Assembly: GCA_019044685.2 (NCBI GenBank)
Contig: JAGTXX020000001.1
Coordinates: 806,001-870,000, forward strand
DNA length: 64,000 nucleotides
Direction of reading: 5' to 3'
From: Nannochloris sp. 'desiccata'
Taxonomy: Eukaryota > Chlorophyta > Trebouxiophyceae > Chlorellales > Chlorellaceae
In this document: positions 55,763-64,000 of the stretch, piece by piece
How positions within the stretch are numbered: position 1 is the stretch's first letter
Layout: every line of letters starts with the position of its first letter
The notes under the pieces: model-generated
Told to the model about the DNA's origin: nothing
Databases searched by the model: none
The model's input: only the letters and a program-made list of their open reading frames with translations
Translations under genes and position numbers: made by a program

Positions 55763-57786
55763 TTATTTTATTCTAGCCTTCTTATTCGCCGCGTCAGTAT
55801 ACTCCTCTTCTTTCTCCCCCTCCCCATTTTCTTCTAAGCCATCCAACTTCTCTTCCTCCTGGCCACCGCCACCGGCACCTTCAATTTCATCCACAGCCAT
55901 CAGCACAGCCTCTTCTTCTTCCTTCTCTACGTCTTTCACTGCTTCTGTTGGCCAAATAACAGGTAAATGAAGCAACGGGCCTGCTGTGCATGCTGCACTC
56001 CATCCAGCTTTCCATATTTCATGTGAAGGGAGCTCAATACCACTACCACCATCAAATAGATTTATCGCTGTGTGATTTTTTATCTTTGCATCTAGCCAAT
56101 CCCAGCTTTCAATATCAATTATTTCATCTTCTACAGACATATCTGTAGAACTGGGACGAGAGTCAATAGACTGATTCTTTCCACTTGTTTTCTTTTTAGT
56201 TTTCTTATTTTCCGCCTGTTCAACCGCCTCTTCGTGATCATCATCTCCAACTTTCACTTTTACTTCGATATCAAACTCAGTTTCTTCTTCTATATGTTCT
56301 CTATTATCAGCCAACGTCTCAAAATCAGGCGCAAACGCACTCCAGTCCTGTGTCATTACTTTTGCCCATACATAAATTTTACCGCTCTTGCCTACTGCTA
56401 AACACTGCATCGGTGCCGGTTCTGGATGCCACGTCAGCTCTACAATACCATCACTCCCAGCTTGTAAAGTATTCTCTGCATAACCGTGCGGAATATTCCA
56501 CGTGTAAATCACATGTTCGTTGGAAGAAGAGTCAATGGCCGTGACAAGATGTTGACCATCAGGGGAGAAGGCGCAAGCGCCCCAGGATAGTTTCTCTACT
56601 TGCGCGTCAAACAATCTCGTTAGTTTGAGTTGCTCTACTCCCGTAAAATCAGAAGGTGTTGTTGTAGTAGGAGTCGTGGTTGTGGTTAGATTCCTATTTT
56701 GTTGATGAATGAAAGAGCCTTCAGGGAAAAAGTGATCCCCTGGCACCACCGCTATTAAATACTCCACATCCACTCCTTTACCAGGACGTGCCAGTTCTTG
56801 AGGTTCTTTCTGTATATCATTATCAGAGGTCTCTAACGATGGAGTGATTATATTGTATATCCTCACGAAACGGTCAGTGGTGCCTAGGAGCAATTGCTTT
56901 CCACCAGGACCAAATACCAGCGATGTTATTTGTTTAGGGACACCCTTTATCTTGACTGCATCTAATATACGCAGATCCAATGCTGAAATCAAGCATACAA
57001 CCCCACGAGCAGCACTAGCAATATACTTTCCGCATGGAGAAGAAGCCACTCGCTGTCCCGAAGCTGCTGCAGCGGCGTTGGTGAGTAGGCGAGCGCCCCG
57101 GCTAGGACCTTCTAGAGCCGCTACTGGCACTAACAAAGGGGCGGGAGTAGTGGCATTTAGGTCTTTAAAATTGATGATTTGGGCTTCATTCTCTTCATAA
57201 GATAGTAGCAAACTAGTTTCTTCTAATTTCTGCAACCAAATATCATTACCACCGTTACTTTCTGTGCTAGGAGAAGTAAAATCGGTAGAAAGAACAGCAC
57301 TGACATGAAGTATCCCGCCTCGCTCTAAATTTTTAGCAACGATTTTAGAGCCCGATAAAACCTCCCAAATCACCAGAGATCCATCTAAAGACGTAGAAGC
57401 TAGTTGTCTGCCATCACTACTCCAAAGTAAACTCGTTATTGGCTTGGTATGGGCTCCAGAAAAGGTACGAGAGATGCCTCGAGTGCTCCACGCCCATAAA
57501 AAAATATCTCCAGTGCTACTCCCTGAAGCTAGAATGGTACCAAAGGGGTTGAATTTGGTGACTGTAATGGGTGCAGGGGCTTCAAGGCAGACTTCAATGG
57601 TCTCTGGAAGGCCTGTAAGACGCCGGACATCTGTTTAAGAAAAGGACAACGAAAGAGGCGTCAGGTTGGTCGGTTGATCAAAAAGCAGAAACATGATCAG
57701 GTTGCAAAAGATAGAAGATGGTATAGTAGCATCCATATGTGGTAGAGTGGCAGGATAGGAAAAATACCTTTAAGTCGTGTATACAT
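55763..57786 (-). CDS. RBBP5: RBBP5/Swd1, WD40 subunit of COMPASS H3K4 methyltransferase complexes
   Basis: Two exons: 57786-57768 (19 nt, encoding MYTRLK) and 57630-55763, phase 1, 628 residues. The long frame alone would start at an in-repeat GTG; going upstream to the TTAAACAG acceptor recovers the first propeller blade (FNPFGTILASGSSTGDIFLWAWSTRGISRTF). The blades continue with LLWSSDGRQLASTSLDGSLVIWE, and later CAFSPDGQHLVTAIDSSSNEHVIYTWNIPHG. The last blade has VELTWHPEPAPMQCLAVGKSGKIYVWA, followed by the distinctive WSAFAPDFETLADNREHIEEETEFDI. That last motif is the RBBP5 activation and WDR5-binding segment. The tail is acidic. The ortholog human protein is 538 residues; the extra length is C-terminal low complexity. 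It scaffolds histone H3 Lys4 methylation in the nucleus. Confidence 0.92.
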
Positions 57787-58163
57787 GAAGAGAGTGTTAT
57801 GGTATACTATTTTTCAACAGATCACAAACTTATACAATGAGCTTTGTTCTGTAGTTAAAAGCGTATTAATTGGCAAACGTTGCTTGGTTAATACCATCAG
57901 GATCTTCTTCAAAGTTATCTAGCAATATAATGAGCCTTTGATCTCAGCTTCTAGTGAATTTTAGCTCGTGGAAATGTTTAGCGAGGACGAAGTACAGTCT
58001 TTATAACAATCTACTGCTAGCATTCTTAGCTATTGTAAATTGTTAATCAACCCTCATCAAAGCATTTCACAATTCCAAATAGGCAATTGCTTTTAAATTA
58101 ATTAACAGGCCTGAATTTAGAATTCTAATCTTTCAAGGGATAGAGATAAATAAATAAAATAGA
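57787..58163. promoter_or_regulatory. Divergent promoter region, RBBP5 / NDUFS5
   Basis: About 375 bp, AT-rich, between divergent starts. No motif is assigned. Confidence 0.3.
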
Positions 58164-58621
58164 ATGGCTAGTGGTTTTGGAATTAATGGAGGGCCCGGAA
58201 GGTGTGTGCATTTAAAGATTGATCAGGGCTTCTCTCGGTTCTCTTTGTAGTCAAGCTTTACCCCCATTTCTGAAATTGAGTTATATATTTTATTTCTTGG
58301 CGCAGGTGCTTCCCTCTTTGGAATAGCTTTTCAGAGTGCATGTCAAAAGCTGAAGACCCAAAAGATTGCCAGGATTTCCGTCAGGATTACTTAGAATGCC
58401 TGTTACATCGCAAAGAGGTAAGTCGCGACGACGACCATTTTTTTTTCTCCGCTTAGGTTTCTAGAATAGACCATCAAAGTCTGTTTAATCCCTTAATTAA
58501 CTACTCCTTTAAATTAACTACTATGCAGTACTCACGCTTAAATGCGTATTTCAGAGAGGACATGAAGCAACGGGAAGGAGGAAGCCAACCAGCAGGACAT
58601 GGAGGCGGTGGCGGGCACTAG
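58164..58621 (+). CDS. NDUFS5: Complex I subunit NDUFS5 (15 kDa, twin Cx9C)
   Basis: Three exons, 58164-58201, 58306-58417 and 58529-58621, with phases 2 and 0, give 80 residues, and all are too small for long open frames. The product starts MASGFGINGGPGRCFPLW, nearly the plant form. It carries FSECMSKAEDPKDCQDFRQDYLECLLHRKE: two cysteine pairs spaced Cx9C or longer, typical of intermembrane-space CHCH proteins. The helix YSRLNAYFREDMKQR follows, and a short Gly/His-rich tail ends it. NDUFS5 is an accessory subunit on the intermembrane-space side of NADH:ubiquinone oxidoreductase and is oxidised in by Mia40. Its stop lies 20 bp before the duplicated TMEM50 segment. Confidence 0.92.
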
Positions 58622-58640
58622 CTATTTAAGTTTACCATTT

Positions 58641-59251
58641 ATACTTTATTGCTCCCGATTTTGTATTTCCTTTCCACAAATATATATTTAGCACGCTATC
58701 TTTAGAACCTCTGACGTTGTTAGATACGCTGTACCAAGATGTAATTTTACAACCATAGATTCATTACCGACAAGTACACATTCCTTCCAATCAGCCTAAT
58801 ATTCACTCTCTACAATAACCCATACGATCCATCTCCCGTTTCCCCTTCTGATCTAGATACAAGGAATAGGAGCGCACCACCCAGAATAGACGCTACTTGG
58901 ACAACACTTGCAATTCCTATACCACTTGCCCCTGCTGTGAGCATGGTGACTGTAGCTCCTCCGATTGCGGCAGCGCACACTAGATACGCTACGAGCACCC
59001 ATGTTCGGGATCTGCAGTAAACGCCTTCATCATTCCATGGATCCACAGAGCTAATTTCATCCAAACGAACTGAATTAATTAGTATCAGTGCGACTGTTGC
59101 CGCCAGGCCCGGGAGATATTTAGTAAAACCGATCTTAGTATCGGCAGGAGCGGTGACAATAGCGTCCATGAAGAAGAACCAGCCTAGCCCAAACGCTGCT
59201 CCAGCAATGCCTGTGCCATATTTTTTTCCGTGAGTATCGTAGAATTCTTTT
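58641..59251. repeat. Segmental duplication, copy 1 (pairs with 62013-62623)
   Basis: 611 bp match 62013-62623 at a constant offset of 3,372 bp and in the same orientation, with only scattered substitutions. The segment spans the TMEM50 3' UTR and coding region up to codon 12 and stops abruptly at GAATTCTTTT. Confidence 0.95.
58810..59251 (-). pseudogene. TMEM50-like gene, 5'-truncated copy
   Basis: This copy reads like the intact gene at 62182-62646, with a few changes. Its homology ends at 59251, inside codon 12, where the intact gene would continue upstream to its ATG. The upstream frame runs into a stop at about 59295 with no ATG between. It could initiate only at an internal Met (59169; Ile in the intact copy), which removes the first transmembrane helix region. 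The promoter and 5' UTR have been replaced by the palindromic repeat. It is probably a non-functional product of the segmental duplication, though its frame is still open over 120 codons, so the event is recent or the frame is used. Confidence 0.82.
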
Positions 59252-59283
59252 GGGACTTTTGACTCAAAGTTTGAGCCCTCAAG

Positions 59284-60320
59284 AAGAAAAGTTTATAAGG
59301 ATTGCCTTTGGCACAACTTGAAGGATGTCTGAAACGAGAGCGATGCGGAGATGCCGCATGATGCGGAGGCCATTTTCTCCGCCGCACGGTGGGCACAAAA
59401 AGGGCGGCCCAGGGCAGCTCGGCCTTTCGTAAAGCAAATTAACAGCCGGTGTCGCATCTAGTAGTCACCTTGATGCTACTTAATGCCCGCCTTGAGCTCC
59501 GATTTGACTGCACGCTAATTTGGTTTTGAATTGTGATCGACGTTAACAATGGCAAGCGGGTTGCGGCCCAGGCCGCCTGCAATTCCCGCAGAAAGTACCG
59601 AGTGCCAACTGGCTTTGCATATGTTGGCCCATCGCGGTGAAAGCATCTCTGCTGGTTTGCCATCTCAGGGTGATCTGCCTGCAGACCAGCAAGAGGTTGC
59701 TAAGAGCTACAGGAAGCCCTCTGCGCGGCTCCGGAGCATTTTAGTTTTAGACGGGCCGTCCAAGGAAGAGCTAGCTGCGGCAGCGCGCGCAGATCAGAGG
59801 CGTGCCAAACACAACTTCTTGCTGGTCTGCAGGCAGATCACCCTGAGATGGCAAACCAGCAGAGATGCTTTCACCGCGATGGGCCAACATATGCAAAGCC
59901 AGTTGGCACTCGGTACTTTCTGCGGGAATTGCAGGCGGCCTGGGCCGCAACCCGCTTGCCATTGTTAACGTCGATCACAATTCAAAACCAAATTAGCGTG
60001 CAGTCAAATCGGAGCTCAAGGCGGGCATTAAGTAGCATCAAGGTGACTACTAGATGCGACACCGGCTGTTAATTTGCTTTACGAAAGGCCGAGCTGCCCT
60101 GGGCCGCCCTTTTTGTGCCCACTGTGCGGCGAAGAAAATGGCCTCCGCATCTCCGCATCACTCAGTGAAAAAGCACAACCACATTCAGGCATACAGATCC
60201 GTTATCCAACAAAAAGCCGCAGAATCATACATCTCCAAAATCCAGATGACTCTCATTTCAGACATCCGATGATCCTTCAAGGTACAAGTTGTGCCAAAGG
60301 CAGCCTTATAAACTTTTCTT
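59284..60320. repeat. Long inverted repeat (palindrome), arms about 0.4-0.5 kb
   Basis: Left arm 59284-59699 and right arm 59812-60320 are reverse complements around a 112-nt spacer. Over the inner about 300 bp, positions pair as x and 119511-x with no indel and almost no mismatch. The outer part has a 10-bp duplication in the left arm and an insertion of about 85 bp in the right. Both arms contain the same reading frames (for example 59439-59663 minus equals 59848-60072 plus, 74 codons), and the left arm plus spacer stays open as MASGLRPRPP... on the plus strand. It may be an inverted duplication of a gene fragment or a foldback element. It could yield hairpin RNA if transcribed. Confidence 0.92.
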
Positions 60321-60431
60321 CCAAACCGTGTTGATTCCTTTTCGTGAAGAGAATCCGCCCTAGATTATTTGCACCAATTACGTATTGTAATAATATTCTT
60401 CTGATTTGTAGCTGTGTACCTACTTGTAGTC

Positions 60432-61949
60432 ATGTCCACCAACGTGAAGAATTGGACAGTGGAAGATGTGACGAAATTCCTCGTAGGGTTGCAGCTGGAA
60501 GCCCTGGTGGGTGGGTTCCGCACAAATGCGGTGAATGGAAAGGATTTGCTCGAATTATCTGATGAAGATTTTACGATAGATTTGAAATGTACGCATATCC
60601 AGGTAAGAATTTGAGAGATTAAATGATCTTGCCCATTGTCGCCTGGAGGGTGTGTCAATTCCTTTTCAGGAATCTACTCGAATAAGAACTTTAATATTTT
60701 CCTATTACTCCAGGTCCGGAAAATCAGGAAAGCACTTGAAGAATTGGCCCCAGGTCTTCAGATCGCTTCTCTGCCTTCCTCTGCCGCTCCCAGCACCGAC
60801 AAGAACCCCTTGCCTGCTCAGTGCCCCACCGGCAAACCATTTATTAAGCCTGCTTTCAGACCAGAAGTTATCGAAGAATATAAATCTCTTCGCAGCATAA
60901 TTGCCGATTTCGAAGGCCAGCAGGTTCAAGCAGCTGCAGCTGCAACCAGACAGCATCTCCAACAACTTGCTGCGCAGCAACGCCCTGGCCATGAGCGTGC
61001 ACGCGCGGCAGAAGCTGCTCAAGCTGAAGCTCAAAAGAAAGTGGAGAAGCTCGACCACTGGTATCCAGGAAAAATCATCCTTGGAAAATCCCACCAAGAA
61101 GAAAAACACCACGAGCGGGAAGAAAGTTTGAAAGCAGCAGTCGCTGCAACTAGACAAGCTGAAAAACAAGCTGCACAAATCGATTTTGAGCTTGCAGCTG
61201 TACAAAATGAAGCCAACGCCCTCACTGCAAAAGTCAACCAACTTGGTCAAGCTCGTTCTTCCAGGGCAGCTCTTGTTGACCGAATTTTTTCGGACCCTGG
61301 ATGGGCCTCTGACCCCACCTTATCCACTCTCCGCGCCACCATCCAAGACTTGGAACGCAAAGCAATTGAAGCATGCTCCCATACGGACACGTACAAACGC
61401 GCACGTGATATCTTACTTTCTTCCAGGAATAAGATTAATCAAGCAGTTGGCGCTTTACGTAGAACTCGCATGATGGGCTTTTTTGAAATGGGAATGGACT
61501 TAGGATCTCCTTTTAGGCGTCCTGCTGGTGGTTTAATGATGGATATCGGTGAAATGATGATGATTGAGCAAGCAAATGAATTGATAAAATCAGCAGCACA
61601 AGATTTTATGGCCGCAAAGCAGCTGCTTCCTGCTTTGCCCTTCCAAAACGAGGCTGTAGTAAATAGTGCGCGGATGGGTGTGTTTGTTTCCATGCTTGCT
61701 CCTGGGTTTTTCGGCAATGTGATGCAGCAGATGATGATTCAGAAAAGTATGGAAACGGTGAAGCAGATGGAAAATGGGGTCCAGCAGTGTTTGGACTGGG
61801 GACAGAGGAACTTGGATGCCTTTACAATGGATGTGAATCAGCTGAGGGCGACAGAGGCAGCCAAACAGGCTGAGATGGTGGAGTATCAACACTCACAGCT
61901 GGATGCAGCTGCAGGGACTTTCGGGGGAGAAATGAGCCTCAGGCAGTGA
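60432..61949 (+). CDS. SAM-domain coiled-coil protein, unknown function
   Basis: Two exons, 60432-60602 and 60714-61949, phase 0, 468 residues. An upstream in-frame GTG is ignored in favour of the ATG at 60432. Residues 5-70 form a sterile-alpha-motif: WTVEDVTKFLVGLQLEALVGGF, then GKDLLELSDEDFTIDL and VRKIRKALEEL. The rest is long and helical, with heptads rich in Ala/Gln/Glu at about residues 125-250. After that come an unusual Met/Phe-rich patch (MMGFFEMGMDLGSPFRRP) and amphipathic helices with MQQMMIQKSM. SAM domains oligomerise or bind RNA or lipid; here the coiled coil suggests self-assembly. The first exon begins 112 bp after the palindrome. No family assignment. Confidence 0.78.
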
Positions 61950-62012
61950 AATGAAGGCCTGAGGACACTTTAGAGGAGGTATTTAATGAATTGAAAAGTA
62001 CATATTTTTATC

Positions 62013-62623
62013 ATACTTTATTGCTCCCGTTTTTGTATTCCTTTTTCACAAATATATATTTAGCACGCTATCTTTAGAACCTCTGACGTTGTTAGATACG
62101 CTGTACCAAGATGTAATTTTACAACCATAGATTCATTACCGACAAGTACACATTCCTTCCAATCAGCCTAATATTCACTCTCTACAATAACCCATACGAT
62201 CCATCTCCCGTTTCCCCTTCTGATCTAGATACAAAGAATAGGAGCGCACCACCCAGAATAGACGCTACTTGGACAACACTAGCAATTCCTATACCACTTG
62301 CCCCTGCTGTGAGCATGGTGACTGTAGCTCCTCCGATTGCGGCAGCGCACACTAGATACGCTACGAGCAACCATGTACGGGATCTGCAGTAAACGCCTTC
62401 ATCATTCCATGGATCCACAGAGCTGATTTCATCTAAACGAACTGAATTAATTAGTATCAGTGCGACAGTTGCCGCCAAACCCGGGAGATATTTAGTAAAA
62501 CCAATCTTAGTATCGGCAGGAGCGGTGACAATAGCGTCAATGAAGAAGAACCAGCCTAGCCCAAACGCTGCTCCAGCAATGCCTGTGCCATATTTTTTTC
62601 CGTGATTATCGTAGAATTCTTTT
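62013..62623. repeat. Segmental duplication, copy 2 (pairs with 58641-59251)
   Basis: This copy has a continuous 5' end and is likely the parent. It covers most of the intact TMEM50-like coding sequence and about 170 bp of its 3' flank. Confidence 0.95.
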
Positions 62624-62646
62624 ATTGTGGCTATTGGGTCTGACAT
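62182..62646 (-). CDS. TMEM50 family four-TM membrane protein (intact copy)
   Basis: Single exon, 154 residues from the ATG at 62646. Short N-terminus MSDPIATIKEFYDNHGKK, then four hydrophobic helices (about 20-40, 50-67, 90-110, 118-140). The second loop holds RLDEISSVDPWNDEGVYCRSRTWL, matching the D-x-x-N-DEG-C-x-x-R-x-W pattern of TMEM50A/B proteins. These are small ER/Golgi membrane proteins of ill-defined role. The length equals the family norm (about 158). It shares a divergent 284-bp intergenic region with the CUEDC2-like gene. Confidence 0.85.
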   Translation of the reverse strand: MSDPIATIKEFYDNHGKKYGTGIAGAAFGLGWFFFIDAIVTAPADTKIGFTKYLPGLAATVALILINSVRLDEISSVDPWNDEGVYCRSRTWLLVAYLVCAAAIGGATVTMLTAGASGIGIASVVQVASILGGALLFFVSRSEGETGDGSYGLL

Positions 62647-62929
62647 TTTCAGATCAATAATCTTGGTATTTCAATGACACCTATCACGTTGTCCCAGTCG
62701 CTATTTAAAGTTATCTAGTGGTTCATTGCAATATTATCTTTTCAGTATTTAAGAATGGGCCTTGATCAAGTGGCAAAGGGCTTTTCAGCTTTTCGTTCCA
62801 ATTTCAAGCGTTTGAAAATTCATTTTTTCTCACCCGCAACTCACTTGGGGCATTTCTATCATATCAACAAAACTATGAGATCCCAATGATGCTGGCTGAA
62901 GACTGCACAGAGTCTTTATAGAAACTATA
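62647..62929. promoter_or_regulatory. Divergent promoter region, TMEM50 / CUEDC2-like
   Basis: 284 bp between the start codons of divergent genes; only generic AT-rich sequence is seen. Confidence 0.3.
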
Positions 62930-63990
62930 ATGTCGTTGCAAATACATTTGAAGAAATTGCTAGGAACAGAGCTCGATGTTGAGGTCTATGACTACATCGA
63001 GGGAGTTATTCGTGAATATGAAGGCTCTAGCTTATCATTAGAAGATGTTAGGTAAATGGAACACGTATTTTAATGCTATAAAATGAAACTGATCTTCTAA
63101 TGTTTTGCGAAATGATCTGAGCTATGTAAACCCATTAATTAACACCAGAGTCGTTTGATTAATGTAGGGATACACTCTGTGGCTTTAGTGACATATTTTC
63201 TCAGCTTTCTGAGCATGAACAAGACGCTGCTGTAGTTTCTCTTCTGCATCTCCGTGATGACAAACCCGACTTGGCTGCAGCTGAAGCACCCTCTTTAGAT
63301 ATTGAACCGGCAGATAATTCTGATTACGCGCATAGGGTACAGCCTTCAATCAGTACGCGTAAATCCAACCCCATGGAAGCGCCAAATAGTGAGGAACAAC
63401 TACCGCTACCACCCCTGGCAGCAGCTGCTGCCGACGCCAACCAATGTAGAGAAGAAGTAACTATGCTGGCATCTCTTTGTCCGATCTCAGTGCCAGAAGA
63501 CTACCTAGCTGACGTTTTTATCAATAAATCGAATAGAGATCTACAGACAGCAGCAAATAGGATACTAGAACAAAGTCCAGAGGTACTACAAGCAGAGGTC
63601 ATCGCTTGGGAGGCAGAGGCAGGAGCGAATGGTGATCGAGGGCCTAGTGGAACTAATATCACCGATAGTAACGGTGGAAATACGCGTGCCATGACTGGTA
63701 GTTCTCCTCTAAAACCTGATGAAGAGTTGAGGCGAAGTATCGTTGCAAGATTCCACTTAGAAGCCATACCACCTAGTGGCGGAGGGAAAGGCGGTGGGAA
63801 GGCAAATAAGCTAGCAGCCTGGGGGGCACAGCATAATACTGGTAATGTTGCACATAAGTTGAGGTATCGAGATGGAGTCGTTGTTGCTACTAAAGGAGAG
63901 AAATTTATAGTCGAAAAAGAACCTGAATGGGATGGCGGGAGCCGAGGAAAGGTTAAATCCAAAGGAAAACGCGGCGTTGGTTGGCAATAA
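62930..63990 (+). CDS. CUE-domain protein, CUEDC2 homologue
   Basis: Two exons, 62930-63051 and 63168-63990, phase 2, 314 residues. Residues 1-85 are helical (YDYIEGVIREYEGSSLSLEDVRDTLCGFSDIFSQLSEHE), comparable with the N-terminus of human CUEDC2. A disordered stretch follows. The CUE ubiquitin-binding domain comes next (CREEVTMLASLCP..YLADVFINKSNRDLQTAANRILE). The C-terminal element ELRRSIVARFHL..AHKLRYRDGVVVATKGEKFIVEKEP matches the conserved CUEDC2 tail around KLIRYIDNQVVSTKGERF. In animals CUEDC2 regulates APC/C and NF-kB signalling; the ancestral role in algae is not known. The gene is complete and ends 10 bp before the window edge. Confidence 0.82.
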
Positions 63991-64000
63991 TTGTAGTTTA

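Noticed and set aside
59549..59968. 139-codon frame across the palindrome as a gene
   Set aside because: Its second half is the reverse complement of its first, so at most the first 90 codons could be a captured gene fragment; not annotated as a functional CDS.
1..64000. CRISPR arrays, bacterial operons, ribosome-binding sites or a viral insertion
   Set aside because: Spliceosomal introns and eukaryote-specific genes throughout; no regularly spaced repeats and no capsid, polymerase or integrase motif seen.

Overview
This is nuclear DNA of a unicellular or algal-type eukaryote with a compact genome. About 25 protein genes sit in 64 kb, roughly one per 2.6 kb, on both strands. Introns are short spliceosomal GT-AG introns (about 75-200 nt), mostly one to three per gene and strongly clustered at gene 5' ends. 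The best lineage clues point to the green lineage. A plastid-type ribosomal protein L11 is nuclear encoded with a simple transit-like presequence, whereas red-type plastids normally keep rpl11. The NDUFS5 N-terminus is plant-like, a formin carries a PTEN-like domain, and there are an HVA22/REEP protein, a TGD3/MlaF-like ABC ATPase and an organellar RlmN. I cannot name the species, and another plastid-bearing group is not excluded. Layout, left to right. At 1-8.4 kb there is a partial GNAT-like gene, a tRNA nucleotidyltransferase/poly(A) polymerase-like gene, a four-TM membrane protein, a repeat-rich gap with a 26-bp terminal-inverted-repeat element, and an unknown three-exon gene. At 8.7-24.2 kb there is a TARBP1/TRM3 tRNA ribose methyltransferase, HVA22/REEP, the ABC ATPase, a P-loop ATPase, RlmN and a nucleotide-sugar transporter. 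At 24.2-28 kb lies a gene-poor accessory stretch holding a small unknown ORF and a candidate PD-(D/E)XK nuclease-fold gene. At 28-45 kb there is a glutaredoxin-like protein with an acidic tail, a JmjC protein only 13 bp behind it, TRAPPC1, WDR11, the splicing factor Cwc2/RBM22, an oxysterol-binding protein, and a secreted/transmembrane protein kinase. At 45-58.6 kb there are D-2-hydroxyglutarate dehydrogenase, a NELF-A-like elongation factor, plastid L11, a PTEN-like formin, RBBP5 and NDUFS5. At 58.6-64 kb there is a truncated TMEM50 copy, a roughly 1-kb near-perfect palindrome, a SAM-domain coiled-coil protein, the intact TMEM50 gene and a CUEDC2 homologue. There is no operon logic. Several genes share functional themes: RNA modification (CCA/PcnB, TARBP1, RlmN), endomembrane traffic (HVA22/REEP, TRAPPC1, WDR11, OSBP, nucleotide-sugar transporter), chromatin/transcription/splicing (JmjC, NELF-A, RBBP5, Cwc2) and organelle function (L11, NDUFS5, ABC ATPase, D2HGDH). 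Exon joins were deduced by eye from splice consensus, phase continuity and family similarity recalled from memory. The most unusual items are the NELF-A homologue, the PD-(D/E)XK candidate, and the palindrome/segmental duplication that decapitated one TMEM50 copy.
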